NCBI GenBank assembly: GCA_963082875.1
Contig: OY720098.1
Location: 14,384,001-14,448,000, forward strand
Length of the DNA: 64,000 nucleotides
Direction of reading: 5' to 3'
Origin: Corella eumyota
Lineage: Eukaryota > Chordata > Ascidiacea > Phlebobranchia > Corellidae
Position 1 is the stretch's first letter, and each line of letters opens with the position of its first letter. A program made the position numbers and the translations under genes. Shown piece after piece: positions 44,746 to 59,000 of this stretch. A model generated the notes under the pieces. The model made no database searches and was not told the origin of the DNA. It was given only the letters and a program-made list of their open reading frames with translations.

Positions 44746-47700
44746 ATTGGACATTTTAAAATGTAATAATATAAAAAATTAACTTTTGCTTTTTTCTGTA
44801 ACTATGGTTGTTGTTTTTTTTGCTTATTTGCCTTTGAACTATTTAAAATTTTGTTGTTTTTGCAGTAATAGGCCGGGGTTACCCATATATATATCATAAT
44901 TTATATAAAGGAAATGATCATTTGCTATAGGTAAATTTAATATAAGTTTAGGGCAAAACTAAATTCGTGACGTTTTTATGGTATTTACACATATGACTGC
45001 CATGTGACCAAAAAATATTTCGAAAAGGAAATTTCACTAATTTGGGTCATTATTTTTTAAGAAATTGTAATTCATTACCCAGAATATGGTTAGGGTAAGC
45101 TTAATAAAGCAATTCTCATTGTCGTTAAAATGGCGTTTTTGAGCATATGTTTTTTTACTACAAATTGCAGTTATTTTAAAGTTTTTTTTTTATGTACTAT
45201 ATTTATTTACTTAAAAATTGTGTTACTGTTATGTTGGTTAAACTGTGAGTAGGCTGGTAGCTAAAAAGTGCAATTTTTTTTCTTTGGGATGCCTTAAAGT
45301 GTTACAATTATTTGACAATTTTTAAACGAAATTTATAATTTTCGCAAAATTAATAATGTATTGTAAATTTTTTTCAGTTTTTTTATAAAAATTAATAAGG
45401 GCTGAAACTTAATATTCGTGAGTAATTTATGTAAATTTATTTAATTTTGAACAAAATCAGCTTGTTTTGTGTTATTTGTTTATAAATGTAATAATATTTT
45501 GTGCCTTATATTTATTAAAACAGTTATGTTGCTAATTAATATTCAAACGTATTTATATCTTGTTTTCAAAATGTGCTCAGAACTCGTTGTATTTTATTTT
45601 GTTATTTTCAAATTTCTTTATGTTTGAAATATTTTTTTTCGCCAATATTTTTTGGTTTATTTATAATGAATTTTATTTTTATTATTTTAATTAAAAGTAT
45701 AAACAGTGTTAGGTTTAGGAAAAATCGTCAAATTTTGTAAATATTTAAAAAAGTGCTGTTTTAGCTGGTAACTTAACTAAGTTATGATTAGGCTTATGGA
45801 TCTACCTTACATTTAAGGTTAAAAAAGGTTAAAATGTATTACTGATAAATAAAAAATAGACATTTTTATTACACGCTTTGATAAAATATGGATTTAAGTT
45901 GTATTTGGTGGATATTTTTTTGTCTTTAAATGTCATAAATTTAAATATACTCTATTTACTATTTGTTATATATTTATTTATTGTTGTCGTGAATAATTGA
46001 ATGTACATGCGATGCTAATATTTTAAACTCGATTGCTTGTAAATCTATATATTATTGTTAAAAACAAATTTTTAATGATAAAATCGTGAATAAATTTATA
46101 TCTAAATTTACCATAACAAAAAAATCGTTTAAGTTGATTTCATGCTGCTTTACTTTTAAAAAATAACTAGGGCTATTGTTCTTGTAATTAAAATTTTATT
46201 AGCACTATTCTTTAATTTATTAAATTAATGTTTTATATAAGCTCTAAAACAGTCGCCTGTAAAAAAGCTCTTTGTAACATTTAACTGTTTATGTTGATTA
46301 TAAAACAATAATGCAGTTTTTGTGGGGAGGGGCGAGCATATTTAAAAACAACATTACCGATTATGAGTTATAAATAGAGAATGAAATCACAATAACGTGA
46401 CATCTAACTGTTACTTTGTGGGTTAGGATATACAACGCATTTAAATCAAATTGTGAACTTTGTTAAAATAAATAAAACTAGTCTTAAATGGCATTTTTAT
46501 TGGCAAGTTACAATACCAAGTACATCAGTTTAAAAGTTATTTTCGTATTTGGTTTTATAAAATTAGTTTTCATAAAATGTTACCGTAAACATAGACAGTT
46601 TAAATAAAAAGCGTACTAAAAGTTTAGGAGTGTTATTCAAATATAACTAAACTTGCTTATGTTTAAAATATGATGTAATTTGCATGTAATTAATGGATGT
46701 AATGTAAGCAAATTTGACAGGGTTGGTATCACTAAAAAAAACAAGAGTACGACTTTTAAAACGAACTAGCATAGCATTATAGGCCTTAATTTTGGATTTA
46801 CATTTTTTTAGGGGTAAACTGGATAGGCGGTTTACCAAGATTTTTACTTTACATAAACATTTCATTAACTACACAAAATTATGTGTTAATTGTTTATAAA
46901 TTTTAAGTATTTACTTGTGTTTTATTACTTAAAATATATTTTTTACAATTTTAAGTGTAACTTTGTGTTTAAAATAGAATAAAACATAAACTTTTAAGGC
47001 TTCAAGATTATATTTTTCATTTATGATAAAACATTGAAGGTCATTTTATTAAAGAATCAATGACTTGGAAAAAACGTATGTTTGCCATTTACACTTCAAG
47101 CTAAGACGACTGTGTACACCCACTGCTCATAATTTTCATTCTTCTCTCTTTTATTCTCTTTAACCTTATTTTGTTTTATTCTCTTTAAGTTGTGCTTTTC
47201 CTGTGTTGCTGAATAACGAGAATTTTTGTCATAATGGCGCTCGTTTCAACCGTCGTCACGTGATGGGCCTTCGTGTCATTACGTCGTAATGTGACGTTAC
47301 TTTTGTATGCGCTTACTCCCCTATTTTTAAAGTGCGTATTAGGCGCTTGTTCTTTTGAGATCAAGGCTTGCTATAAACACATTGGTAAGTAAAGAATACA
47401 TTAAAACTATTATTGTGTAATTTGTATTTTGTATAATATACTGTTAATAAAGGCTAAGGAACATAGCTGTTACTGAAGCAACAGAATAATACCCAATCTG
47501 ATACCTTCTTCACAACATTTTGAAACAAATTTAGTGTTACTGCTAAACTGAACTAGATTATAACAAAAATTTAAATATTTTGCCCGCATATTTACAATTG
47601 TCAACACAAATGGTGTAAAAGAAGTCATGTCACATAATGTTAAAACTTTATTTGGTAGTTAGCGCATTTAGGTTGAGCAAGTAAATCAATATCGTATGTC

Positions 47701-48377
47701 GTTTTAAAACGAGAAGCGAATAATATCAATGGCGCAGTTGTTTTTATTTGAACTGGGTAAACCTATAATGGAGAAAAATAACGCCTGAGAACTCAACTAC
47801 ATGCCGGCCAGTAATCTGCCAATGTGATAGCTTTTAAAGCATTATTTTATCAATTAAAAGTGCTGACAGTTTGTATTTAATTGTTTTAATAGTTTTTACA
47901 ACTTAACTCTATTATGCTTAGCCTTTAAATTGATTATGTTTTGTCTTTTAATTTTAGTTATAAAGGCTTAATTGCGACGGTGTTAACGCACATTAAAAAA
48001 CGTGAAAAATTATATTATTATATTTTTAGTTAAGTTTTTTAAAACTAAAACGTGATCAAATTAGCGCATTAAAAAACATTATACTTAATGCTAAAAATGA
48101 GTTTTTAACATGCTAAGATAGTGAATAAATAATATTGTATATTTTTATTTAAAACGGGTTTAAGTTTAATTTTAGACGTTGATGGTTTTCCAAAAGATTT
48201 TAATTGAGTGTATAGTTTTATCCGTTAATTAAATAACAATTCTACTTGATTTTTAAAATGACATAAACACATTAAAAATATGGTAATCCAAAATTAATAT
48301 TTTTGAAACTTATTTTTTTCAAAATTAAGGTGTTAAAATAATTTAAATAATTGTACTGCTTGCTAAAAACTATTAAA

Positions 48378-48650
48378 CGGCGACATGGTGTGGTGTTCGG
48401 CGACTTTATTTTAATACCTTGTGTCCTGGGTTTAATCCCCACTGCTTCCATATTTATTTTACTCTTAAACAATGCGTTGCTAAGGATATCTCCTGTCAAG
48501 CCCAATACCAAACGGCAAATTAATTATTAGAAAATACTGTCGTATAATACCTGAAATCGTTAAAGGCAACTCTAGGCATAACTGGGGTATAAAGTCATCC
48601 TATGTTTAAACTGTAATGTACATCAAGTATAATTATATATAAATATGTAA
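48378..48650 (+). repeat. Diverged SINE
   Basis: tRNA-like head (GGCGACATGGTGTGGTGTTC) with B-box-like GGGTTTAATCCCCACTGC, a degraded body (CAACTCTAGGCATAACTGGG) and an AT-rich tail (AATTATATATAAATATG). Strongly mutated, so older than the 24153 copy. Confidence 0.6.
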
Positions 48651-51600
48651 ACATATATTTTAACACAAATTATTTTTGTTAGTTTTTTGAATATCGTCAT
48701 TAAAGTTGGCATTTTTTTCATGTATTTTGGCTAATAAATATCTCTTGAAACGGTATTAAAAATAAAATTAAAAATCCTGATTACAATATTGAAATCGAAT
48801 TGTGAGTGTACAAATTCACAAAAATGTATTTATAAGTTTTTTAATAAACAACAAATATGTAAGAAATGATTGCAATACCGAAAAAAAAATTTACTTTAAT
48901 TTTTATTTAACTATTTTGTGTATCAATAAAAGTTATTAAAAAACACACATTAAATAGTACATTATTACAAAAATGACAAAATCAATTTTATGATTTAGAA
49001 CATGCCATAAGTAATAATGTTTACATAAAAAATTATAAACATACCATTTATGACATTAAATGACAACTATTCATTTTTTTTATTATTGTAATAAAGTTTT
49101 ATAAATAAAAAGGAAATATTTATTCGCAAGATTTAAATATAGAATTCGTCTTTCCTGTGTTTGTTAAGCAATATGTCACGCTACGCCGAGTTATAAAAGG
49201 AAAAAGGAAAAATTATAAGCGTTCATGGCATTGTACAAATATCATTACGTCCGAAGTATTTTATTTTTAACAACTAATTTTAAAAATATTTACTAACTTC
49301 TATTTTAAAAAAGTTTAAAATTTTTTAAAATTTTATACAATGTTACTCTTAAATTACAAATAATTTTTAATGCATAACTCTAAAATTCTTGCTGTTTAAT
49401 CCTTAAATATAGGTATTTAGATTTAGATTATGTTTATTAGTTGATTAAAAAAAAAAAAAAGCGGGATTGCAATTTACACAGTTATATTTTTTACATTTTT
49501 AAAACAACATTTTTTTAATTTAATTAAATTTTTTGAATCACGAACAGTACAAAATAACTCATGATTTTGGAATCAAATTGCTTTTTTATTATTTTTTGGC
49601 ATTGTATTACATTTTTATATTTAATCAGCCATAACTAATTAAAACAGATTTACATGAAACATAATTTTATTTGATGAATTCGAATAAACAGATTTTATTA
49701 AAGTAAAAACTTAGAAATTTACCTGAACTAATTTTAATGGAACGAAAACTATTTCGTCAAAATTAAAAAAATTGCATCAATTTGGTATAATTTAAGCGGG
49801 TTTATTTAAACGGATATAAGTAACATCGATGTTATAGAAACAAATTAAAAAAATAAAAATAAGATAAATTTTAATAAAAAAAAAAAAAAATTTAAAAAAA
49901 AAATTAAGTTGAATTAAAAATTAAAACGGAACAGATTTAATTATAACAATTTATATAAATTTTGGATTTAAAAGAATAACTTCAAATAAAATATGTTTAA
50001 GTAAAAAAAATTTAATGGAACGGATTTAAACTCTAACTAATCTTTAAAAATTGTTGTATAATTTTTCCTAAAGCCTAAAATAACATAAATTTTGGAACAA
50101 TATTCTTTGCCATAATGTATTGTCATTATTACATTTAATATGTTTATAATAACATAAATTTGCGTGTTTACAAATTTGCACCTTCTGAAAACTCCAAATT
50201 AATTTGACGTTATGTTATAAATATGTTAAATTAGTTTATGGCGTTGATTTAAATAAGTTTATTTTGCGTTAAAAAAAATAGTAATACGTTTATGTTTGGA
50301 ATTTTTAATAATCGAAAAAGTTAAGAAAACTAGATATTTGACAAATAGAAATATATTTTGTTGAAAATTTGTTAAAAAAATTTAAATTAACTATTGGTTT
50401 TCTAGTTTAAAGAATTTAGCTTCTTATTTATTTAGATTGATAATGGCTATATTATAAAATTATGTATTTAATTTAATAATATAAAATTTTAAATCTGTTT
50501 TAGTTTTATTAAATAATTTGTTAGCACAGATTTTTTTTTCACAAATTATATCATAAATTTTTTTAATAAAAAATTATTCTTTGTTTGACATTTTCTAATA
50601 CATTTATGCAAATGTATTCGGGCAAAATTTTTTTAGTTGTAAATTTTAACAGAAAATTAACGTACTTCACTTTTCTATGTAAACAAACAAAAAACTTTTT
50701 AAAATATTTTTTTTAGTTACTTGATATTTATATTACACAATTTTATGTTTGAATATAATAATTCCCTTTTAAAAATTGGTAATACTTATTTAATAGAATA
50801 ATAATAAATTAACTTTAAATGATTAGAAATCTGTTTAAATCAACATAGACGATTCCCTAAATGAATATAGATATCTAAAAAATAAAACGAAACTAAGTAA
50901 TAAGGCCTAAACAACCTCATATATTTGATTTAATAGTGAAACCGCTTAAGGAAAACAAATTTAAAAAGCAATATGTATTTGTGAATTTTGTTGTATTACC
51001 GCAACCACGTATAGTAAATTGACTACTATTTTTTTATATATTTTCCATTGATTTATGATCAACAATTAAGTTTTAAAATTTGTACACGATATTTATTGGT
51101 CATTATATTTGTTTTACATGAACTATTATGTTGTATGCGAAGTACTCACAACGACCTACTAAGACCGCTTTATCCTAAAGTATTTTCTATGTTTGGCGAC
51201 GATGCTATGTTATAATGTGGAATCATTTATAAATATTTTATAATTTTAGCATATTTTAAATTTTCCCTACCGCACAAATGTATTTTTAATTGTAAATTTC
51301 TTTTTTGACATTTTTATTGATGCGTGAAAAATTTAAATACAATAAAGTGTATAAAATACTTGCACAAAATAAAAAGTTTAGATTTATTTATTTTAGCTAA
51401 AACACATAAGCCTACATAAGAATAAATTCAAAGCCTGGCAAAGTAAGCAAATAAAACATATCTGCCCGCCACCACATTCGAGGCAAAATTCTCTCAAAAA
51501 CAAGAACAGTCATTCTTACAACTAAAATCCCCTTAATAAGTGACGCACTTAATTATTTGCCAAAAGGACCACAATTAAAGAGAAGTACAACTAATAAGTA

Positions 51601-53321
51601 CGATTATTGATTACAAATGGTTAATTTATGCTAAGTGTACACATGTAATTGATAAACAGTACCGCCCTACAGTTTTGGATTTTCTTAAATTTGTTCTTAA
51701 AATATCAGTGACGCCACGTCTGATGTTAAGTTTGTTAATTAAATTTGCGTTTTAATGGCTATTTTTTCACAAGTATCGTTTTACTTATTCGTTTACGTTA
51801 AGCGATGGGCCTTAACGTGGGAAGAGCCTTATATACAAAAAATTGTTAAAAGATTTTCTTTACTGAAAAAAATTTTGACAGTTTTTTTAAAAGATGATTT
51901 AATATTCTGTAAAAATTGTCTATTTTAATCAGTTTTATTAAAAAGTGTGTTCGGTTAATTTATGGAAATAAAACTTTCAAATTTTTAATCTAACAAGTGA
52001 CGATAAATGAATCTGTCGTAAACATATTTTATTACATAACAATTAATAAGATTAGTCGTTGTCCTTTTAATGTTCGTAACAGAGTTTTGTGAATTAAAAA
52101 AAAAAGATTTGTTTTAACTGCAATATCAAAATAAATTAACTTGATAAAATAAATTGAAATGCGCTTTAATAGTTTACTAAAATAGCTTAATTTGGGTATA
52201 ATTAAGGTGAGCAATTAGTTTTTGGGCTAGAATTTACACAGAACATTATAGTTGTGCTGTAATTTTCTATTATTTAACCTACTATAGGGGTCATAATTAA
52301 TAGAAAATTGTAATAGGAGCAATAAAACAAAAGAGCATTTGAAATTACTAATTTACGATTATGAAATTGTTGAGCCTGTCAGCAAATCTTGCATTTAGAG
52401 CGCTTTGTCTGCTCATTCAAAACATAGTCAGTAGCAGCTTGAACTACAAACAATATTATTGTTCATAGTTTTTTTTAATGCTTTATAAATATATATATAA
52501 TTTAAAGACCTTGATCTGACTATTCTACGATCGGGCAAGCACACTTGGGTCTAAAGTGTGGAAATTTCTAATGGGCATAAAAAAATTAATTTTTTTAGTT
52601 AAACGCTTTATAATAAAAACAACATTTTAACGAATTAATCCATTCATAATTTATTGTTTATATTTTTTAACAAATTTATATTATTAGTTGTAAATTTGTA
52701 AATCAATCTACGCAGTTTTTTTCCAAAAAACACCTAATGTGACGTAACTGATATGTCGAAAAAAATAAAGATTCCAACCGTACTCAAGTTTATTTTGATT
52801 CACTATACTAACCTAAGTATAGTTTGTTCAATAAGATCATTCACAGTTTCATTTCCCTTTAATGATCAAGGACCGTAAAGTTATTTACATACAAGGGATA
52901 GAAACATTTTACTAATAATTTATTTTTTTCTTTTAAAAACAAGAAATACATGTTTTCATTTCTTGGTTATGATTTCATACTGTAAAAAAAGAAGTTAATA
53001 ATTTTAATAATCTATCTTAACATATAACTAAGAGTTAAAAAATTATAATACTGCTTTATTTGTTTAAGAATCTTGTTAATGTTTTATGTTTACTTAACTA
53101 AATTATTAAAGAATAATAAAGTTATTTAAAGTGAAATCTTATTATTAATTTTAATCCTAAAATAATATAAATATTTAAGATAATATTTCAAATTTGTTGA
53201 TTTATAGCAGTAAATTGCAATCCAACTTTAAAAAAATATATTAAACAAACCACTTAAATTTTCATCAATAATTTCATGCCACGATTTGCAAAAAAATTTA
53301 TGTTTACACATTTTTTTTAAG

Positions 53322-53550
53322 TCGAGGTCACGGCCTAAAAACATCAAGTGACATTTGTTACCCCGACTTAGCCTCGAGGTGCCTTTGCCTATGTAATATA
53401 TCCCCAATTTTTTTCCCCGATAATTAGTTTGCCAATTGTTTATTAAAGCTCATGTTTTTTAGTCTTTCTAAAACATGAAAGCAGTGGTAAGCAAACTTGA
53501 GACCTTGTGCAGTGAAGCCAAATGTTTTACCACTACACCACACGACCAAT
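53322..53550 (-). repeat. Diverged SINE, minus strand
   Basis: The minus strand reads a tRNA-like head (GTGGTGTAGTGGTAAAACAT), a B-box region (GTTTGCTTACCACTGC) and a 3' part seen on the plus strand as ATCAAGTGACATTTGTTACC. Older subfamily. Confidence 0.65.
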
Positions 53551-55200
53551 ATAACAAGTATACGCCTCATTTAAAATAGGAATGTAGATTATTGTTATCG
53601 TTGTGTGATGTGTAAACTTGAATGTAGGCTTGTTTATTTTTATCGCTTAAGGTAACAAAAAATACATCTAGTAATTTTTTTTAATTTAAAAAAGTCAAAA
53701 GCTCAAAAAATGGTATATTACTTAAAGACTACAAAGAATTTTTGGCAAAAACTGGCAGGGTTTTAGATCAAATTACATTACCAAAGGAGTTAAGAAATAT
53801 ATTTACGTAACAAATAAAACTACAAAAATGTGGGATATTAAATGCCCGATTTGAAAATTTATCTAAAACGTTTACTAAAATATTTTAGAATTTTAACCCT
53901 CCCTTCTATTAAAAACTAATTTTTTAGTTGCTTTAGTTAATTATACAAATAACCGTTATGCAAACTTAAATATAATATTAATGGTATTGCGATTAGTATT
54001 TAGAATTTATTATTAATACGACCGCTTTGTTAACTATTATATAGTTATGTTAATATTCAAATAAATTTGCTTTGCGTCACATGCCAAATAAAGAATCAAT
54101 TTACGTCACTTAACATTGAATAGATATTTTTATTTTTATGTAGATCAACTTATATGGGTATTGTAAATTATTGACGCATATAGGCTTTTTTACAAATGCA
54201 AGTATGCATTATTAAAATGAGTTTCATGATGTTTATGTTGGATATTATTGTTTTAAAAACAACACAAAATTAGAATCGATAATTTCATTAGAATCAGAAA
54301 TAAACAGCTTTATATCACTTCGAAAAAAACAATTAATTAACAAATAAAGCTTTTGTTTATGCATATTATAAAGTATACATATGTTAATATTAATAAAATA
54401 ATATTAATGCGCATTACGTTGTTTTTTATTTTTTTAGATAAAAATTTATATATTAGTTATTTGGTTTGCGGAATTAAAATATCGATTAGATTATGTGAAC
54501 AGTTTAAAAAGCAGTTTACCACAATCCTGGGAAATTTTGTTTACTTGCAATGTTCTACGGCAATGAGCTTGCACAGTCTGGTTAAAAGCGTTTTTTTTAT
54601 TATGGAAATGGTAAGTCAAGCTACCTCTTTCTTTTTGTTATATGGCCTTATATTTTATTTAAAACCATATATTAAGATTGTTAAATGTTAACATCTTACA
54701 CCCCTTAACATTACGCTTTATTAATCTATAAAAATCTTCTACATAATGGTGCAATTTCCTTAACAGTGGCTGTTTTAAATTTTTAAGTCCTTTATTTTTT
54801 AATAAGGTTAATCACAAGTTTTGTAAAAAAACATTTACAAATGTTTTATAAAAAAGATTTTTTACTTCTAAACAATATTTTTATTTAAACTTTTTGTGTG
54901 CAGAAAAAAAACAAACCAAATGCACAATATTTTGTTTATAAAAACTGTTGTGTTGACATTTTCGGTTTTACGTATTGTATTCAGTATTTTGTAATGGATT
55001 TGGCCACCCCGTTTTTTATGATACACTATAAGTTATGTAAAGTAATTTTTCATTAATACTACGTAGATGTTTTAAAACTAAGCGCATTATAGGATTTCGA
55101 ACGCCTTCCAATAAGTATTTAATATTTAACGTTAGCTATTATTGCGCAGTGACTAATAAAATAAAAAATAACTGAAAAGCGACGTTGTAAGGCTACTGGC

Positions 55201-56042
55201 TTAGTTTGTTTTTTCATAGTCAGGGAGTAAAATGGCCGGAAAGAACAGCAAAAGAAAAACGCAAATGATTGTTTCGTCACCGAGCTTAATGATCTACCTT
55301 TTTCTTTTCTCTTTTTCTTATTCTCTTTCTTTATCCTGTGCTATCGGAAAATCTCTTTTGTAGGCAAACATGGTGCTGTATTTCTAAGTTGATTTCTTTA
55401 TGTGCGACCGAGTGTGCGTTTCTTGTTAGGTATTACGAGTTTTTGCTTTTATAAGGTTTGTAGCTGTTAAGTTTACATTAAAGGTCTATAACTACGCAAA
55501 TTTAAGGCTGCGATATCGTTCGGTATAAACTAAAAGAAAATATTTCTTAATTAGTTTTATAGTTTTTAAAAATAATATAGTTTCGGCGTGCGTTTGACTG
55601 CCTTGCCATTAAAAAAGGAAGAAAGGGGCTTCGTTATACAGTGTACGGCTATAATAAACGTTTAGTACTCTAGAAGATAGTTACAAACACAGGTTAAAAG
55701 AGCTATATTTTTGTTAAATTTCAATTGAACCGACTGCAAGTTGTCGCAAAAAAATGGTCACTGTGTATTACGCATATGAGAGAATTCCGCATTGATTAAA
55801 AGTAGGGTGTCGAAATTTATTATTCGGAACTTTAGTAACTTTATTGTTTCAAAGAAGTGCCGTTTTTTACCGCCTGTTTAAGAGTTTTTGTTAACTAAAA
55901 TATTTTTTAGATTTGTCGCTTTTCGAGATATTTATAATTTAAGAAAGAAAATTACAAATTATATTTATTTTTTAACTTTTTAGGATTTTTAATTATTAAT
56001 TTAGTAGCAGGCTTAAAACCCTTAAGCAGTGCTTTTTTTAAA
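55201..56042 (+). promoter_or_regulatory. Probable 5' region and leader of the PCGF gene
   Basis: 55280-55420 is strongly pyrimidine-rich (CTTTTTCTTTTCTCTTTTTC, ATTCTCTTTCTTTATCCTGT) and less AT-rich than its surroundings. A good acceptor (TTTTTTAACTTTTTAG) at about 55983 precedes the coding exon start at 56043 by about 60 bases, so a non-coding first exon or a trans-spliced leader could join there. Inference from position and composition. Confidence 0.4.
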
Positions 56043-59000
56043 ATGACTTTGCCTAAACATAAAACGGGAATTTTACTGCGCGATATTCATGACCATATCA
56101 CATGTTTTCTGTGTGACGGATATTTTGTGGACGCTACGACCATCATTGAATGTTTACATTCTTGTGAGTTTTTATCATCCGGTTAAAACTACTATTATTT
56201 TTTGTGCAGTTATGATGCTTTATACAGCTTGATAATAATAATACTACGTCGATTTTTAAGACGTGAATTTTTTTTTATTTACATAAAAATCGTAAAAAAT
56301 TAAATTGATCGTTATTCTTGTAGAGTGATTTTGGATTGCAATTTTAATATTTAATGCTAAATTTAACAACTAGCAATATTACGTTCATTTATAGTTTGCA
56401 AGTCGTGCTTGGTTCGGTATCTTTCTTTGCACAAGTCTTGTCCGATATGCAACGTTCAGGTTCATAAAACGAAACCCCTACTAAACATAAGAAGTGATCA
56501 GACCCTGCAAGATATTGTTTACAAGCTTGTTCCTGGCTTGAGGGAGAATGAAATGCATAGAAGGAAAAATTATTTTGATCAAAACAGCGACGCTAAAGCC
56601 TCGAGTAAGTAGTCACAACAATTTCTTCATACATAAGATAGTTTGTAAAGATTTTAATGAATGTATGCTAAAACGTTTTTTAAACATCGTTGAGCGCTTT
56701 AAAATGTTACATTACATTAACAGGTAGACGCCCTTTAGACATATCTATTTTTCCCCTTAACAATACGTAGTTTTTAAAAAAAAACTGCCATCTGTTTATT
56801 CTTTTTGATTTTATATGCCCTACTATTGATGAATACTAAAAAAAATGTTTAGATTTACATATTAACAAGTTTTATTTTATTTTTTATTTACATTTAAAGA
56901 TGTTTTTGAAACCAAAATATAGAATTAACGATTTTTTTAATAGAGATTTTTTCACGTGGATCTTTTCAATTAATTTAATTTATTTTTTAAATTTCATTTT
57001 AAACATTTGGTAATTTAGATTTTTGCTTAATTATTGAAGTGTTCTAACTTAGTTGTTTTTTCTAAAGTGTCATGGCGGGATTACACACTTGAAGAGTTAG
57101 GTGATGTTGATAGTTATGTGACAGAAAAACCCATCAAAAAGTTATCTATTTCTATTGAACCTTACAAAAAGTAAGCCTATACATTTTTGCGCATTGGTAA
57201 CATCATTGAAAAAATAATAATTGACATTTTAATTTTCGTAAGATGGTCGCAACTAATATACTCGTGAAAAGGCCTATAAATTGGACAAACAAACACATAT
57301 ATTTATTGTCCACGAAGCTCCATAAAATAATACTTACTTTTAGTCAATTTGAGGTCGAATGTATTTTAGTTTAGCATCAACTGATGTTAATGTTTTTAAC
57401 AGAAGAAGGTCAAACGAATGCGGCAAAGACTGGGTAGAAATTAAAAGCGTTTTGCCTAAACGCTACATGCGATGCAGTGAAGAAATAACTATGTTACAAC
57501 TTCACAAATTAATCACTAAAAAACTTCAAGAAGTTGATGACATAGAGGTTATTATTTTTTATTGTGCATTTTTAAAGTAAACAAACAAATAACCGGTAGC
57601 GTGGTGTAGTAGTCAGAACACTTGCTACACTACATGAGGTCGTGGGTTCGATCCCCCACTGCTCTTTTGCTGTAGCGCCCTGAAGTAAGACGCTATAAAC
57701 GGTATATATTTTTGTTAAGCCAGCATTTCATTAGCGGATTAATTATAGGGCAAATAATAATCAATAATATCCCAAACTGCCAAGTCCAACTCGAGACTGG
57801 TAACTAATGTTATTCTACGTTTAGGTCGTGAAATCTACCTCCCTACATCGAAGATAAAGATATATATGTGAAAAAAGGGGATTAATTTTTACGTTTTACA
57901 GTTGATTAAATTGTAGTTTTGGTTTAGGTTTTGCTTTTTCACGAAGATCAAATTCTGCCTCAAAATTATTCATTTGTGGATATAATAGAATCGCAGCCTT
58001 CAATAATGGTATTAACTTAATTTAATTTTTGTAGTTATATGTAACGAACACCCCATAACAAATAACCTTAATTTATTGATGAATTTTAACTCTGTTGTTT
58101 AACAACTTGTTTTGCATTTCTACAAAACATTTTAACATTTAAAACGTTGAATTGGCAACTGTTTAGCATTATCTTTTATTTTGTTTGTGTGGAATTTAGG
58201 GTCAGGGTGTCGTGGAGCTTAGTTACATCGCATTCGCTCCTTCCCGACAAAAAAGAGCGAGAGAAATTAAATGGAAACCTAAAAATATTTTTCCACTCGA
58301 GGATACTGTTTCACCTGCAAAAAAAGAAATCAAAAACATTCGCCCTAAATCGGCTACTCCACAACTGAAGGCCTTTTTTAACAGTCAACTTACCCCTAAA
58401 ATAAATACGAAAAATAAGATAACTAAACCAGCTAAGAAAACGTTTAAAATAAAACCGTTTGTTGATTTTGATAACCTAGACGAATCGACTAACGTGGAAA
58501 AACGAGACTTAAAAACTAAAATTCAGTTACTCGAAATGGTGCAACTACAAACTGTGGATCGACCAAAACTGGGTAAAAATGAAGCAGAGCAAACCGACAA
58601 AAAAGTTCGTCATAAAATTACAAACCAAGCAACAGCAAAAAGTTGCAAGCCGGTGCCTAGAGTGAAAACTAAAGAAAAATCTATTGAGGTATGTTATTCA
58701 GATCAAAATCTGTGTAATCCTTCAAACAATAACCCAAGCAAGTCGTTGCATAAAATGGACGTCTCGGCCAGCAAACCTTATCTTAGCAGTAACAAAACAA
58801 AAAACGTTGTGTGCTATACGATGCTTAATATTCCGGTGTCTGAAGCAGTGTTAAGCGAGCCGCCCACGCCCGTGGAAGTACCAGTTGTATCAACCTATGC
58901 AACAAGTAAGCAAAAACGCGACACAACCTTTAACAGCAGCGCGACTTTTATTTTACCTAAACCGACGAATATGAACCCGAAGAGTTATGTGCAGCAACAG

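Larger units (their letters stand above)
44746..55200. other. Gene-poor, very AT-rich intergenic region
   Basis: About 10.4 kb with no supported coding exon. It holds a diverged SINE (48378-48650, +), a second one (53322-53550, -), A-runs (49448-49460, 49880-49905), and a pyrimidine-rich and CG-bearing patch at 47100-47370 (ATTCTTCTCTCTTTTATTCT, then GTCGTCACGTGATGGGCC) that could be a start-site region. Open frames such as 54353-54691 (+), 48272-48511 (-) and 46647-46865 (-) are low-complexity or overlap repeats. It may hold regulatory DNA or non-coding transcripts, which I cannot see. Confidence 0.5.

Noticed and set aside
54353-54691. 112-codon open frame in the gene-poor region
   Set aside because: Composition is AT-driven (Ile, Phe, Lys, Tyr), there are no splice signals that would join it to other exons, and no family is recognisable.
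44746-55200. Degraded retroelement or virus-like fossil
   Set aside because: I looked for reverse-transcriptase, integrase, capsid or long terminal repeat signals and found none I could support.
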